NCBI GenBank assembly: GCA_965199905.1
Contig: OZ241366.1
Span: 992,001 to 1,056,000, forward strand
DNA from: Ilyomonas sp965199905
GTDB taxonomy: Bacteria; Bacteroidota; Bacteroidia; Chitinophagales; Chitinophagaceae
Length of the DNA: 64,000 nt
Reading direction: 5' to 3'
The notes under the pieces are model-generated. The model was given only the letters and a program-made list of their open reading frames with translations. It ran no database searches and was not told the origin of the DNA. Within the stretch, counting starts at the first letter, position 1. Every line of letters begins with the position of its first letter. A program made the position numbers and the translations under genes. Shown here in pieces: positions 27,417 through 35,236 of the stretch.

Positions 27417-28621
27417 GTGCAATATCAATTTAGTTTTTGAGATTAACATTTTGGTAGAGAGGAGCCATTTTATTTCTGGCATTATCTACAGTAAAGCTCC
27501 AGTGAATCTTTGCTTTGTTGCGATTTCTGTTTTCCGTCCATGCCAGTACAGTTTGTTTCATTTGTGCGATGGTGGCGATACGTTTATCAAGACATTGCCT
27601 GGCAAGTGCTGAGAATTCTATTTCTGCCATATTCAGCCAACTGCCATGTTTTGGTGTGTACACAAAATCAATCAAAGCACTCAGTTCTCCGGCTCTTTGA
27701 ACCGTCAGATGCTCATACAAGGAGCCTTTTGTATGTGTATTTAAATTATCCTGAACCAGCTTTATACGGGTTGTCTCGCTGTAATGCGCTGTGATAACTT
27801 TATCTATAAATTCAGCATAGTCTTTTTTGGTTCGTTGCTCTCTTACTTCCGTATATCGGATGCCTTTGTCTATATCATAAGCCAGCAGTACCACACAGGT
27901 GCCTTCTCTTTGATACTCATTGTCTATGCGCTTTGGCATCCCTGCCTTTGGCGGCAGTGGCATCATTACATCGCTCAGCAACTGACACGGTCTTTCATCC
28001 ATGCACAGCCTTGTGGTGCCTGTGCTTTCTGCCTGCTTATACAAACGCAATACGCTTTCCATGTTTGCCAGGTACTGACCCTCTATTTTACCGATGCACC
28101 ACTGCTTTTTAAGCCAGGGCTTGAGCCTGCTTTTTTTAAAACCTTGCGCACCGTCTCATAGCTTAGGTGAACAGCAAGACCGTCCTTTACCATTTTACCT
28201 GCAATCAAATCCAGTGTCCACGCACTACTGTGTCCGTCAGGACCTTCGCCACAGCAGGCAAGAGCGGTAATATTGGCTTCCAACTCAGGGGTGATAATGG
28301 TAGGCTGACCGCTTCGGGGCTTTTCTGCCAGCACTTCTTCTACACATCCCTTGCACTCGCCATACCGTTTTATCAGGTTACTGATTGTGCCTTCGCTGCA
28401 ACTGCAATCATAAGCAACCTGCTTTTGATTCTTATGACCTTCATTCAGCATCAACAATGCACGGGCACGGCGTATCGCTCTGGCTGAATGATTGCCTTTG
28501 CTTACATAGCTCTGTAAATAAGCCTTGTCGGATGCCCTTATTTCTACTTTTGTCTTTCTCATCTCTGTTGATTTAGAAAAGCAAAATTATCACTACTTTA
28601 AAAACTATGTTGATGAAACAC
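27417..28621 (-). mobile_element. IS630-family element (copy b, different subgroup)
   Basis: Imperfect terminal repeats (GTGCAATATCAATTTAGTTTTT at the left and GTGTTTCATCAACATAGTTTTT complement at the right) are flanked by TA on both sides (27415-27416, 28622-28623). It shares only family-level features with copy a. Confidence 0.88.
27430..28562 (-). CDS. IS630 transposase (copy b) in two frames joined by an A7 slippery site
   Basis: The first frame (28562 to 28083) holds HTH segments (QVAYDCSCSEGTISNLIKRY) and ends SSGASVK. The second (to 27430) has the catalytic motifs CMDERPCQLL, LVQDNLNTH and LNMAEIEFS. On the coding strand the overlap reads GTT TTA AAA AAA GCA, an A AAA AAA G site in the zero frame. 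A -1 slip there gives RLKPWLKKQWCIGKIEGQYL, the family-typical connection into the second frame. Nothing else blocks expression, so a full transposase of about 375 residues can be made by frameshifting. Confidence 0.9.
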
Positions 28622-28781
28622 TAGTGATGATGTCAATGCTACCCTTTACTTTAAACGTGGAACCGATTCTTCAGAGATAGACGCATGGGCACTTCGGCAT
28701 AAAAGAAAAAGCAAAGAGGAAATAAAAAACGACGTTGAAGATTTCCTTTCGGAAGAAAAAAGCAAGAGAATAACAAACTAA
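28622..28781 (+). pseudogene. Mobile-element gene of unknown function, 3' part
   Basis: The frame resumes as DDVNATLYFKRGTDSS and ends IDAWALRHKRKSKEEI...ITN with TAA at 28779-28781. The first part fits the protein begun at 27275. The Lys/Glu-rich tail after GTDSS looks unrelated to that family as I remember it, so the gene may also be shortened by an internal deletion. A terminator begins at its stop codon. Confidence 0.5.
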
Positions 28782-28816
28782 AAAAGAGCGGTGATTGTAA
28801 AATCACCGCTCTTTTT
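28781..28816. terminator. Strong bidirectional terminator at the end of the conjugation remnant
   Basis: A perfect 16-bp stem (AAAAAGAGCGGTGATT and AATCACCGCTCTTTTT) with loop GTAA and A/T tracts on both sides. Confidence 0.93.
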
Positions 28817-28866
28817 TTATATTTATTGTTAGAAATTATTTGGTGCAAATCCTGGTGCAAATAAAA

Positions 28867-28898
28867 AAGCACTTGCAATTTTAAAGTTGCAAGTGCTT
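28867..28898 (-). terminator. Terminator downstream of the tRNA-Asn fragment
   Basis: A 12-bp stem AAGCACTTGCAA/TTGCAAGTGCTT with an 8-nt loop; read on the minus strand it is followed by TTTTTT and begins 9 bp after the tRNA 3' end. This is the expected native terminator of the tRNA gene. Confidence 0.85.
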
Positions 28899-28906
28899 CA
28901 TTATCA

Positions 28907-28950
28907 GGCTCCCGAAGCTGGACTCGAACCAGCGACCCTCTGATTAACAG
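28907..28950 (-). other. tRNA-Asn(GTT) 3' fragment, probable integration (att) site
   Basis: Read on the minus strand, the 44 nt begin at the anticodon loop CTGTTAATCAG (anticodon GTT, Asn). They continue through variable loop and a perfect T arm (GCTGG TTCGAGT CCAGC) to the acceptor TTCGGGAG-CC. The sequence upstream cannot pair to make the anticodon, D or acceptor stems, so only the 3' half is present. A 3' tRNA fragment 200 bp from a tyrosine recombinase is the classic footprint of an integrative element. Geometry places the element to the right, with the complete tRNA gene expected at its far end; none was seen in this window. Confidence 0.88.
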
Positions 28951-29155
28951 TTGGGTTAAAAGCTTGAACTGGTTTGTTTTCACTTTACTCACCTTGACAC
29001 AAATGATTGTTTATCAATTATTTGCATTTTTTCTTTTTACCTTGGTGAACTAGCTTTTCAGTCAATTAACCTTCGTTTGATTGCAAATTGATTGCAAATG
29101 CAAGCCTCCCGGGAATGTGAAAGAGTGATTTTGAGAACAGAGAAAAACCGGATTT

Positions 29156-30499
29156 ATGTCAGTTGCAGCCTGCATCATTTTAGACACCAGAAGAGTGAAA
29201 GAAAATAGCAAATACCCAGTCAAGCTCCGGGTCAACTATCAGAGGGTTACCAACTATTATCCCACCATCTATGACCTGACCCAGGACGATTATGATAAAC
29301 TATCAGCACCCCGCCTTTCTGCTTATTTACAGTCCATCAAAACTGATCTTAAGGCAATTGAGCATGATGCTACAGAGGTCATCGGCGGTATGCATCATTT
29401 TTCTTTCTCGGAATTTGAAAAGAGTCATATCTCGGCAAACCGCTTCTTTCGTCAGCGAAAGAGGAAGGCAGAGCCTGTAATGGCTCCATCGTTACAGACG
29501 GATGACTTTGATTTTGTTCCCTATCAAAAGAAGTTTCCGATCCTTCTACAAATTGGGTGTGAAAAAGGAACCATCACTTGGTCATACCTTGCATATATCA
29601 GGCGACTTATCCGGGAAGGCAGGATCAGCACGGCTGTAAACTATCAGGACAGTCATAATTCGCTCCGTAAGTTTCGGGGTAATATTCGTTTTGAAGAGAT
29701 TACCGTTTCTTATCTGATCAGCTATGAGCAACAGCTGAAAGCAGAGAACAAATCAAAAAGCACTATCGGTATCTACCTGCGACCGCTGCGGGCTGTCTAC
29801 AATGAAGCAGCAGATGCCGGACTCGTGAATAAAGACAAGTATTATCCCTTTGGCAGAAGGAAATACCGGATTCCTTCGGCAAGGAAAGTGAAGAAAGCGC
29901 TTGAGTTAAGCGACATCGAAAAGATATACTATTACGATGAGAGTAAGCTGAGCCGGTCAGAACAGTGGTGCCGGAACCTGTGGCTGTTCAGCTATTTTGC
30001 TAACGGGATGAACCCGAAAGATATAGCCAATTTAAGGTATCAAAATATGCAGGATGGCTATTTGCTTTTTGAGAGAGCTAAGACAGAACGTTCACTCAGG
30101 GAAGATCCAAAAGTGATTACTATCTATATCAGTGATGACATGCAAGTCATTATTGAAAGATGGGGAAACAAGCCGGCAATGCCCAATGGGTATATCTTTC
30201 CGATTCTTGAGCCGAACGTGTCGCCGCTAAGAGAGTATACTCTTGTTCAGAATATCGTAAGTGTGATTAATGACACTATGAAACGAATCCTTGCCGATTT
30301 AGACATTCAGAAGAAAGCTACCACCTATGTCGCGCGTCATACATTTTCAACCGTTCTAAAACGCTCGGGTGCCAGCACGGAGCAGATACAGGAAGCTTTG
30401 GGACATACGGATATTAAAACCACAGAAAGCTATCTCGACAGCTTTGACAGAGAAACAAAAAAGCATCTCGCGAGTCAGTTAGTATCATTTAAAAAGTAA
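29156..30499 (+). CDS. Tyrosine recombinase (integrase) of the tRNA-Asn element
   Basis: This 447-residue integrase has an N-terminal arm-binding region, a SAM-like core-binding domain (ISYEQQLKAENKSKSTIGIY) and a catalytic domain. The last Arg-His pair is in YVARHTFSTVL, the second His in ALGHTDIKTTESYL, and the nucleophile is that Tyr. At the first catalytic Arg position the sequence is FANGMNPKDIANLRY, with Asn where Arg is typical. The same substitution type occurs in other Bacteroidetes recombinases such as IntDOT, which uses a Ser. It reads away from the att-like fragment and is probably responsible for integration there. The gene is complete. Confidence 0.92.
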   Translation: MSVAACIILDTRRVKENSKYPVKLRVNYQRVTNYYPTIYDLTQDDYDKLSAPRLSAYLQSIKTDLKAIEHDATEVIGGMHHFSFSEFEKSHISANRFFRQRKRKAEPVMAPSLQTDDFDFVPYQKKFPILLQIGCEKGTITWSYLAYIRRLIREGRISTAVNYQDSHNSLRKFRGNIRFEEITVSYLISYEQQLKAENKSKSTIGIYLRPLRAVYNEAADAGLVNKDKYYPFGRRKYRIPSARKVKKALELSDIEKIYYYDESKLSRSEQWCRNLWLFSYFANGMNPKDIANLRYQNMQDGYLLFERAKTERSLREDPKVITIYISDDMQVIIERWGNKPAMPNGYIFPILEPNVSPLREYTLVQNIVSVINDTMKRILADLDIQKKATTYVARHTFSTVLKRSGASTEQIQEALGHTDIKTTESYLDSFDRETKKHLASQLVSFKK

Positions 30500-30642
30500 A
30501 TCTTGGTATCTGATTGCCTCTTAAGGCAGTGGGAAGACCTAACCTATAGAATTGGGTGTGTTAGATCTATAATACCAATGAAAGACAAACAAAATTGCCC
30601 CTACCTAATTCTATTTTGAACAGAAATAAAATTTAAAATTTG

Positions 30643-32127
30643 TTAGACTAATTGAATAGATTCTTTGTTAAGATTTTTCTCACTAATGAACTCTAGTGCT
30701 TTTGCACAAAAAATAAACTTGTCGCCACTTTTAAGGGTAGCTGTCGAGCTTTTTTTATTTCCGAATTTTTTTACGTGCAAATCTTTAAATAAAATGTTGT
30801 CTATAATGTATCCTATCTTTTTAGTGTTGAATAATGCTCCATTTACCTCAGGTAACGTACTATCTCCTATATTCTTTTGAACAGTGGGATACGTCAGTAA
30901 TACTGATTTGATAACTTCTACTGAAAGAAAATTCTCGATTTCAGGCTTAACCAACTGCACGAACCTTTCTTTCAGCAAACCTCTTAATAAGCTTTTCCGT
31001 TTTGGATTTTTGCCAAAATCAGAATCGACAATCACTAAAGACTTTGAACTAAACTTCTTTACAATTATTTCTTTTGTGTTTTCAAGATATTCAGCTTCAT
31101 CACTGAAATCCCAATGAATAATACTATCGCCGCCAGTTTGCGGATTATTAGCCAGGCAAACAATCTTTGGTGCCTGCGGGTTGTTGATATCGAGAGTGAT
31201 ATCGTTTCCTGTCATTACATAGTAAAGGATAGGCGACGCCAACCTTGCCATAGCAATCTTGGCGGAAGCGATTTGTCCTTCCAGTTGTTCTGCCGCCCCG
31301 TTTATATAGGCGGAGATGAATGGATTGATAAAAGGCTCTATTTCGGGTTCGGTGCGGAGGATGGTAAAGAGTTTGTCCTGCTCGGCTTGCATCAGTTCGA
31401 TTACGTGAGGTAATGTGCAGAATTCGCCATCTCGGTATTTGCGAAGAAACCAGATGATTGCCGTAACGAAGTTGATGGGAGACTCAATAAAAAACTCACC
31501 CTGCTTTTTTATCCAGGAACGGTTCAAGCCAAGCAGAATCGTTCTGGCTGATTCAACGGCATCTGTAATGTCGTTCATGCTATCAGGATGAAGCGGATTG
31601 CAACGATGACAACGGCTTAGATCATCGAAGTTGATAAGGTAGAACTGAGGCTCGACTTTATACTTCTTTCTGTTCTTAAGAAAATGGTTGTAGGCGATCT
31701 TCGTCAGGTCATCATACTTAAAGTCAAAGATGAACATACTAAAACCTTTTTCGATGTGCTGGCGGATGATGTGCTGGATGATAAAGTAGGACTTGCCGGA
31801 ACCGGGTGAGCCCATAATGAGCACGCCACGCATTGGGTTGATAACGTTTATCCAGCTGCTGCGCTGCTTTCCTTTTAAATTATAGATTGCCGGCAGGTTG
31901 ATGGAGTATTCATTCTTCAGTAGCCGCTCATGCTGCGGAAATGTTTGGTTGTCTTTATTAAACACATCCTTTCTCCCAGATGCGGACAACGCCCCACTGA
32001 ATGCCTTTTGCATTAACGGCAATAAGCAGTTTTGCGCCTTTGTTGCTCTTATGCTTTTTGATGCGCTGTTTAAGGTTCTTTTCCACGAACCCGATGTAGT
32101 GTTGTGCGTGGTGGAGCTTTTCTTCAA
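30643..32127 (-). CDS. Chimeric reading frame: coupling protein (TraG/MobC-like) core fused to an OLD/TOPRIM-type ATPase C-terminus
   Basis: The 494-codon frame is a mosaic. Residues 1-52 are an out-of-frame reading of a GIY-YIG gene. Residues 53-330 match the middle of a Bacteroidetes type IV coupling protein: ERLLKNEYSINLP, Walker A MGSPGSGKS (106-113), MFIFDFKYDDLTKIAYNHFL, VMTGNDITLDINNP. At residue 330 (about 31137), LANNPQ passes into TGGDSIIHWDFSDEAE and then SLVIVDSDFGKN, a TOPRIM-like Asp-x-Asp, as in OLD-type AAA ATPases. The coupling protein thus lacks its membrane anchor and its second ATPase half, and the other ATPase lacks its Walker motifs. A functional product is unlikely. Confidence 0.8.
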   Translation of the reverse strand: MKKSSTTHNTTSGSWKRTLNSASKSIRATKAQNCLLPLMQKAFSGALSASGRKDVFNKDNQTFPQHERLLKNEYSINLPAIYNLKGKQRSSWINVINPMRGVLIMGSPGSGKSYFIIQHIIRQHIEKGFSMFIFDFKYDDLTKIAYNHFLKNRKKYKVEPQFYLINFDDLSRCHRCNPLHPDSMNDITDAVESARTILLGLNRSWIKKQGEFFIESPINFVTAIIWFLRKYRDGEFCTLPHVIELMQAEQDKLFTILRTEPEIEPFINPFISAYINGAAEQLEGQIASAKIAMARLASPILYYVMTGNDITLDINNPQAPKIVCLANNPQTGGDSIIHWDFSDEAEYLENTKEIIVKKFSSKSLVIVDSDFGKNPKRKSLLRGLLKERFVQLVKPEIENFLSVEVIKSVLLTYPTVQKNIGDSTLPEVNGALFNTKKIGYIIDNILFKDLHVKKFGNKKSSTATLKSGDKFIFCAKALEFISEKNLNKESIQLV

Positions 32128-32146
32128 AGTGTATCAGGTAAACCAT
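31958..32146 (-). pseudogene. GIY-YIG nuclease-like gene, 3' truncated
   Basis: In another frame overlapping the chimeric gene start, 62 codons encode MVYLIHFEEKLHHAQHYIGF followed by LKQRIKKHKSNKGAKLL and GIQWGVVRIWEKG. This is the N-terminal core of small GIY-YIG domain proteins (Tyr-Leu-Ile-His, Tyr-Ile-Gly). The family normally continues into a basic tail after the last motif; here the frame stops at CV-stop, exactly where the coupling-protein sequence begins (about 31970). So a deletion or recombination joined the two genes. Confidence 0.7.
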
Positions 32147-32159
32147 AAAAAACATCATT

Positions 32160-32649
32160 TTGTAAAAGAAAAAACGGAAAAAAAGAAAGCTGTTCAGAGA
32201 GCAGGCTGCCCCGCAATGCCAAAAGGAAACGGAATAAAATCAAGGATGTGGGTATGGGTTTACAGAAGGTTTATGCCGTAGTCTTTTGGTAGCTTTTACA
32301 GCGGTTGAAACGATGGCAGCCAGCACAGCTTTGCGGCTCTTTTTATCCGTTGTTCGCGTTACAAAAGGAAGATTTGATGTCAGCCTCTTTATTGGCTTAT
32401 AGACTCCTCACAGAATCTGTTTTCAGGAGTTATATGTCAGTTTTGAATAGTTTGTTTACAGCTGTTTCTTCTATGCAGTGCTTTGCGTCTTTGCCAGAGG
32501 CTTTGTAAAAGCTTCCCATGAACTGCTGATTTGGGACTTTAGCGCATGGAGGAACGGAATGCGCAAAGTGGCAAATCAGTATGCCGGCTGTCTGGTTGCA
32601 GGGTGCTAATACTTTGGAATGAATATAACCGCGAAGAGTCAAAGACTAG
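32160..32649. other. Non-coding stretch left of the hydrolase remnant
   Basis: About 490 bp with no convincing gene, repeat or hairpin. Short frames here (for example 32305-32508) lack protein-like composition. Confidence 0.4.
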
Positions 32650-33054
32650 GTGAAGAGAACAAACAATGTTACAGTATATGCACTAAAAGGAAAATGGGAA
32701 ACAGGACACTTGGAGCAGGAGGGCGATTATGAAATTGTCTATCCAACAGAGAACTGGAATTATGGATTACTTGATACTGCAGTTGCATCTGCTGCTACCG
32801 TAACACAGGTAAAAACGGTAAAGCCCATTACTGCGGACTTTGTTTGGAATATTGATCATGCGCCCATCGAAATTGCAACCACAGCCAAACAAATTCCTGG
32901 CTGGAAAGTAAATGAAGACGGCGTTGCCATGCAGCCGGTGACCGATAGAACCGGTATTCATAAAGGCGAGGTGTCACGAAAAGAATAAAAGATTACACTC
33001 ATTCCATACGGGTTTACCAAGGTTCGTATTGCAGCCTTCCCTGTTGTAAAATAA
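32650..33054 (+). pseudogene. 3' remnant of a GH127/DUF1680-type glycoside hydrolase
   Basis: The frame encodes the C-terminal beta domain seen in DUF1680 (beta-L-arabinofuranosidase-like) proteins: YALKGKWETGH, TENWNYGLLD, FVWNIDHAPIEIATTAKQIP then GWKVNEDGVAMQPV. A TAA at 32986-32988 interrupts it. The frame then continues with KITLIPYGFTKVRIAAFPVV to a second TAA at 33052-33054, which is the expected family ending (LxPYGxTxLRxxxFP). The catalytic barrel is missing: a TGA precedes the GTG at 32650 and no upstream similarity is visible. So both a 5' deletion and a nonsense mutation are present. The family label is from memory of motif order. Confidence 0.7.
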
Positions 33055-33235
33055 TATTGACAAACAAATATTCAATCCGTTCTGTCGTCTACAATGGGTT
33101 TTTTGATTGTATTTTTTTATGAGACAGAAATTATTTATAACTGGTTTTCTTTATTACCTAATCTCATTTAAAGGACAGGGTTTCGCTTGCAAATTCTTTT
33201 GGGTTAAATAACTACGAAGATGTCATTTTATGTGT

Positions 33236-33997
33236 TTAACCCTGTGTAAGCCAGTGTAGGAATTGCGGCATTTTTTCTTTGCTGACGACTATTGCTTCTT
33301 CTGATGGGACAGATAAAGTAACGGACAGTTTACGTGATGGATGATTCGATGCGTCTACTACCGCTTTGCGATTGACCAGGTATTGACGATTGACCCTGAA
33401 AAAAGATGTGCCAGCCGTTTTTTCCAGCTCGTCTAAAGTTTTATTCAGATAATAGGTTGTCTTATCTGATGTGGTAAGGTGTACGATACCGTTATTCAGA
33501 AAAAAGAAAGCGATATCACTCATAGCAACAGGGATTATCTTGTCCTGATGATATACCAGAAGAGCGCCTTGCTCTTCATTTTTTCGGGACGTAAGTGCTT
33601 GCAGGAGTTCTTCCATTGGCTGCGGCTTACCGCATAAATTTTCTTTTAGGGTCTGATATTTACTCAGCGCGGTTTGCATCGTTTGGTCGGTGAAAGGCTT
33701 GAGAATGTATTCAATGCCATTTGCATGAAACGCGTCAAGTGCGTACTCATCATAAGCTGTGCAAAATATGACTGGTGCCTCAATATGCACCTGCGAAAAG
33801 ATATCGAAACAGATACCGTCGCCGAGTTGAATATCACTGAATATCAAATCTACTTTGGGCTTTTGCTCAAAGAAAAAAATACTTTCTTTTACTGAAAACA
33901 ACTGCCCCATAATACTGGCGCCGGGTTCTATCTTGGTGATGGTAGCCACAAGATCATTCGAGGTTAATTTTTCATCTTCTATCACTACAATGTTCAT
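33236..33997 (-). CDS. LytTR-family response regulator
   Basis: This 253-residue protein has a receiver domain with acidic pocket VIEDEK, phospho-acceptor Asp55 (IFSDIQLGDG), Thr80 and Lys100 (YILKPF). It is followed by a C-terminal LytTR DNA-binding domain (VYHQDKIIPVAMSDIAFF, FFRVNRQYLVNRKAV). The gene lies 2 bp downstream of the sensor kinase gene on the same strand, so the pair is co-transcribed and surely acts together. LytTR regulators often control envelope or polysaccharide genes. The ompA-type gene just upstream is on the same strand but separated by a terminator. Targets unknown. Confidence 0.93.
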   Translation of the reverse strand: MNIVVIEDEKLTSNDLVATITKIEPGASIMGQLFSVKESIFFFEQKPKVDLIFSDIQLGDGICFDIFSQVHIEAPVIFCTAYDEYALDAFHANGIEYILKPFTDQTMQTALSKYQTLKENLCGKPQPMEELLQALTSRKNEEQGALLVYHQDKIIPVAMSDIAFFFLNNGIVHLTTSDKTTYYLNKTLDELEKTAGTSFFRVNRQYLVNRKAVVDASNHPSRKLSVTLSVPSEEAIVVSKEKMPQFLHWLTQG

Positions 33998-33999
33998 AC

Positions 34000-35025
34000 T
34001 TATAATATTGAGAGGCGAACGGAAAAATGAGTGCTGTTTTCCCGGATGATAACTTCATCGCCAGAGAGCAATTTGTAACGTTTCATCAGGTTAATCAACC
34101 CGTTTCCGGTGGAAGGTACAGGTCCTGTTTTGCGTTGCAGGTTATTATTTACGACCACATATTTCCCTTCTGTGTAAATGTCTATGGTGAGTGGCTGTTC
34201 ATCGGTAACCGTGTTGTGTTTGATGGCATTTTCGAGTAAAGGCTGCAAAGAAAAAGATGGCACACAACCTTGGGCGCTTTCGGCAGCAGAAATATTAATA
34301 TTATAATGGAGAGCATTACCGAAACGGATTTTCTGCATGGCAATGTAATCATTGCAGATTGTTATTTCATCGCACAGGGGTACCACTTTAGCAGAGGTAT
34401 TGGTTAGGGAGGCGCGAAGGAAATTGGCAAGATGAACAATGTAAGTATCACCGGCGCTGACATCGGTCTTGTATAAGCTCTTTACAATGTTCAGAGCATT
34501 AAACAGGAAGTGCGGATGAATCTGTTGCCGGAGCAGCAGATTGTTAGCTTCGGAGTTGGCTACTTTAAGTTTCTCATTTTCTACTTCAGCTTCGGTTCGT
34601 GCCTGGTAGCTATTGACCAGGCTGTGTATGATAATGATGAGCGTATTTAAACCAATACCTGTGATTATGTTGAGAACTACCCGCTTGTGAAATGTCATCT
34701 CTTGCCAGTTACTGTCTGCTAAGAAATTACGGACAGGAATGGTAAGGAATGAATACGCCAGCGCAGCGATATAAGTGATGATATAAAGATATAAGCGGCG
34801 TTTTTTAAAGGAAAGATGCCTGCGGTATATGTATAGCCTGACGGCTACGCGGATGTGTAAAAAGCTGATAACAATCAGGCTGATAACGGCATTGATAACA
34901 ATGTAAAGTGTTTCGGGAGTGAGACCTCCATAAATAAATATGAGGATCGAGAGAAAACCACCCGAAATAATTGTCATCAGCAGGTTTACCTGTGCCAGGC
35001 TTTTCACAGGTATTTTTCGATTCAT
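34000..35025 (-). CDS. LytS/YehU-type sensor histidine kinase
   Basis: This 341-residue membrane kinase has four hydrophobic helices in the first 135 residues (about 15-32, 40-60, 78-98, 115-135), then a short coiled coil. The His_kinase domain holds the phospho-His motif QQIHPHFLFNALN (His172), and an HATPase region follows with LQPLLENAIKHN and NGLINL. No extracellular sensing domain is present, typical of Bacteroidota LytS-like proteins that sense within the membrane. Stop and the next ATG are only 2 bp apart. The signal is unknown. Confidence 0.93.
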   Translation of the reverse strand: MNRKIPVKSLAQVNLLMTIISGGFLSILIFIYGGLTPETLYIVINAVISLIVISFLHIRVAVRLYIYRRHLSFKKRRLYLYIITYIAALAYSFLTIPVRNFLADSNWQEMTFHKRVVLNIITGIGLNTLIIIIHSLVNSYQARTEAEVENEKLKVANSEANNLLLRQQIHPHFLFNALNIVKSLYKTDVSAGDTYIVHLANFLRASLTNTSAKVVPLCDEITICNDYIAMQKIRFGNALHYNINISAAESAQGCVPSFSLQPLLENAIKHNTVTDEQPLTIDIYTEGKYVVVNNNLQRKTGPVPSTGNGLINLMKRYKLLSGDEVIIRENSTHFSVRLSIL

Positions 35026-35148
35026 GGCTTAAAGATATTTGTTTGCTGTCTTTTCATCAGCATTCGGTTCTGTCAGGTAAATAGCGAACAGATGTATCTG
35101 CCAGTTATTCATTTTGTTTACACTGTTTGTAATTGTTTCGTGAAAGAA

Positions 35149-35180
35149 AAGAGCCGCTCTTTTTGGGAGCGACTCTTTCT
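35149..35180 (-). terminator. Terminator after the OmpA gene
   Basis: The minus strand reads AAGAGTCGCTC, six loop bases, then GAGCGGCTCTTTTCTTTC: a stem with one mismatch and a T-rich tail, 57 bp after the ompA-type stop. Confidence 0.75.
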
Positions 35181-35236
35181 TATAAAACCACTTACGACAC
35201 AAAATTACATTGCAGTTTTACCATTCTGTGCGGGAT

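Noticed and set aside
28907..28950. Complete tRNA-Asn gene
   Set aside because: The upstream bases cannot form the D arm, the 5' anticodon stem or the 5' acceptor strand; only the 3' half is present.
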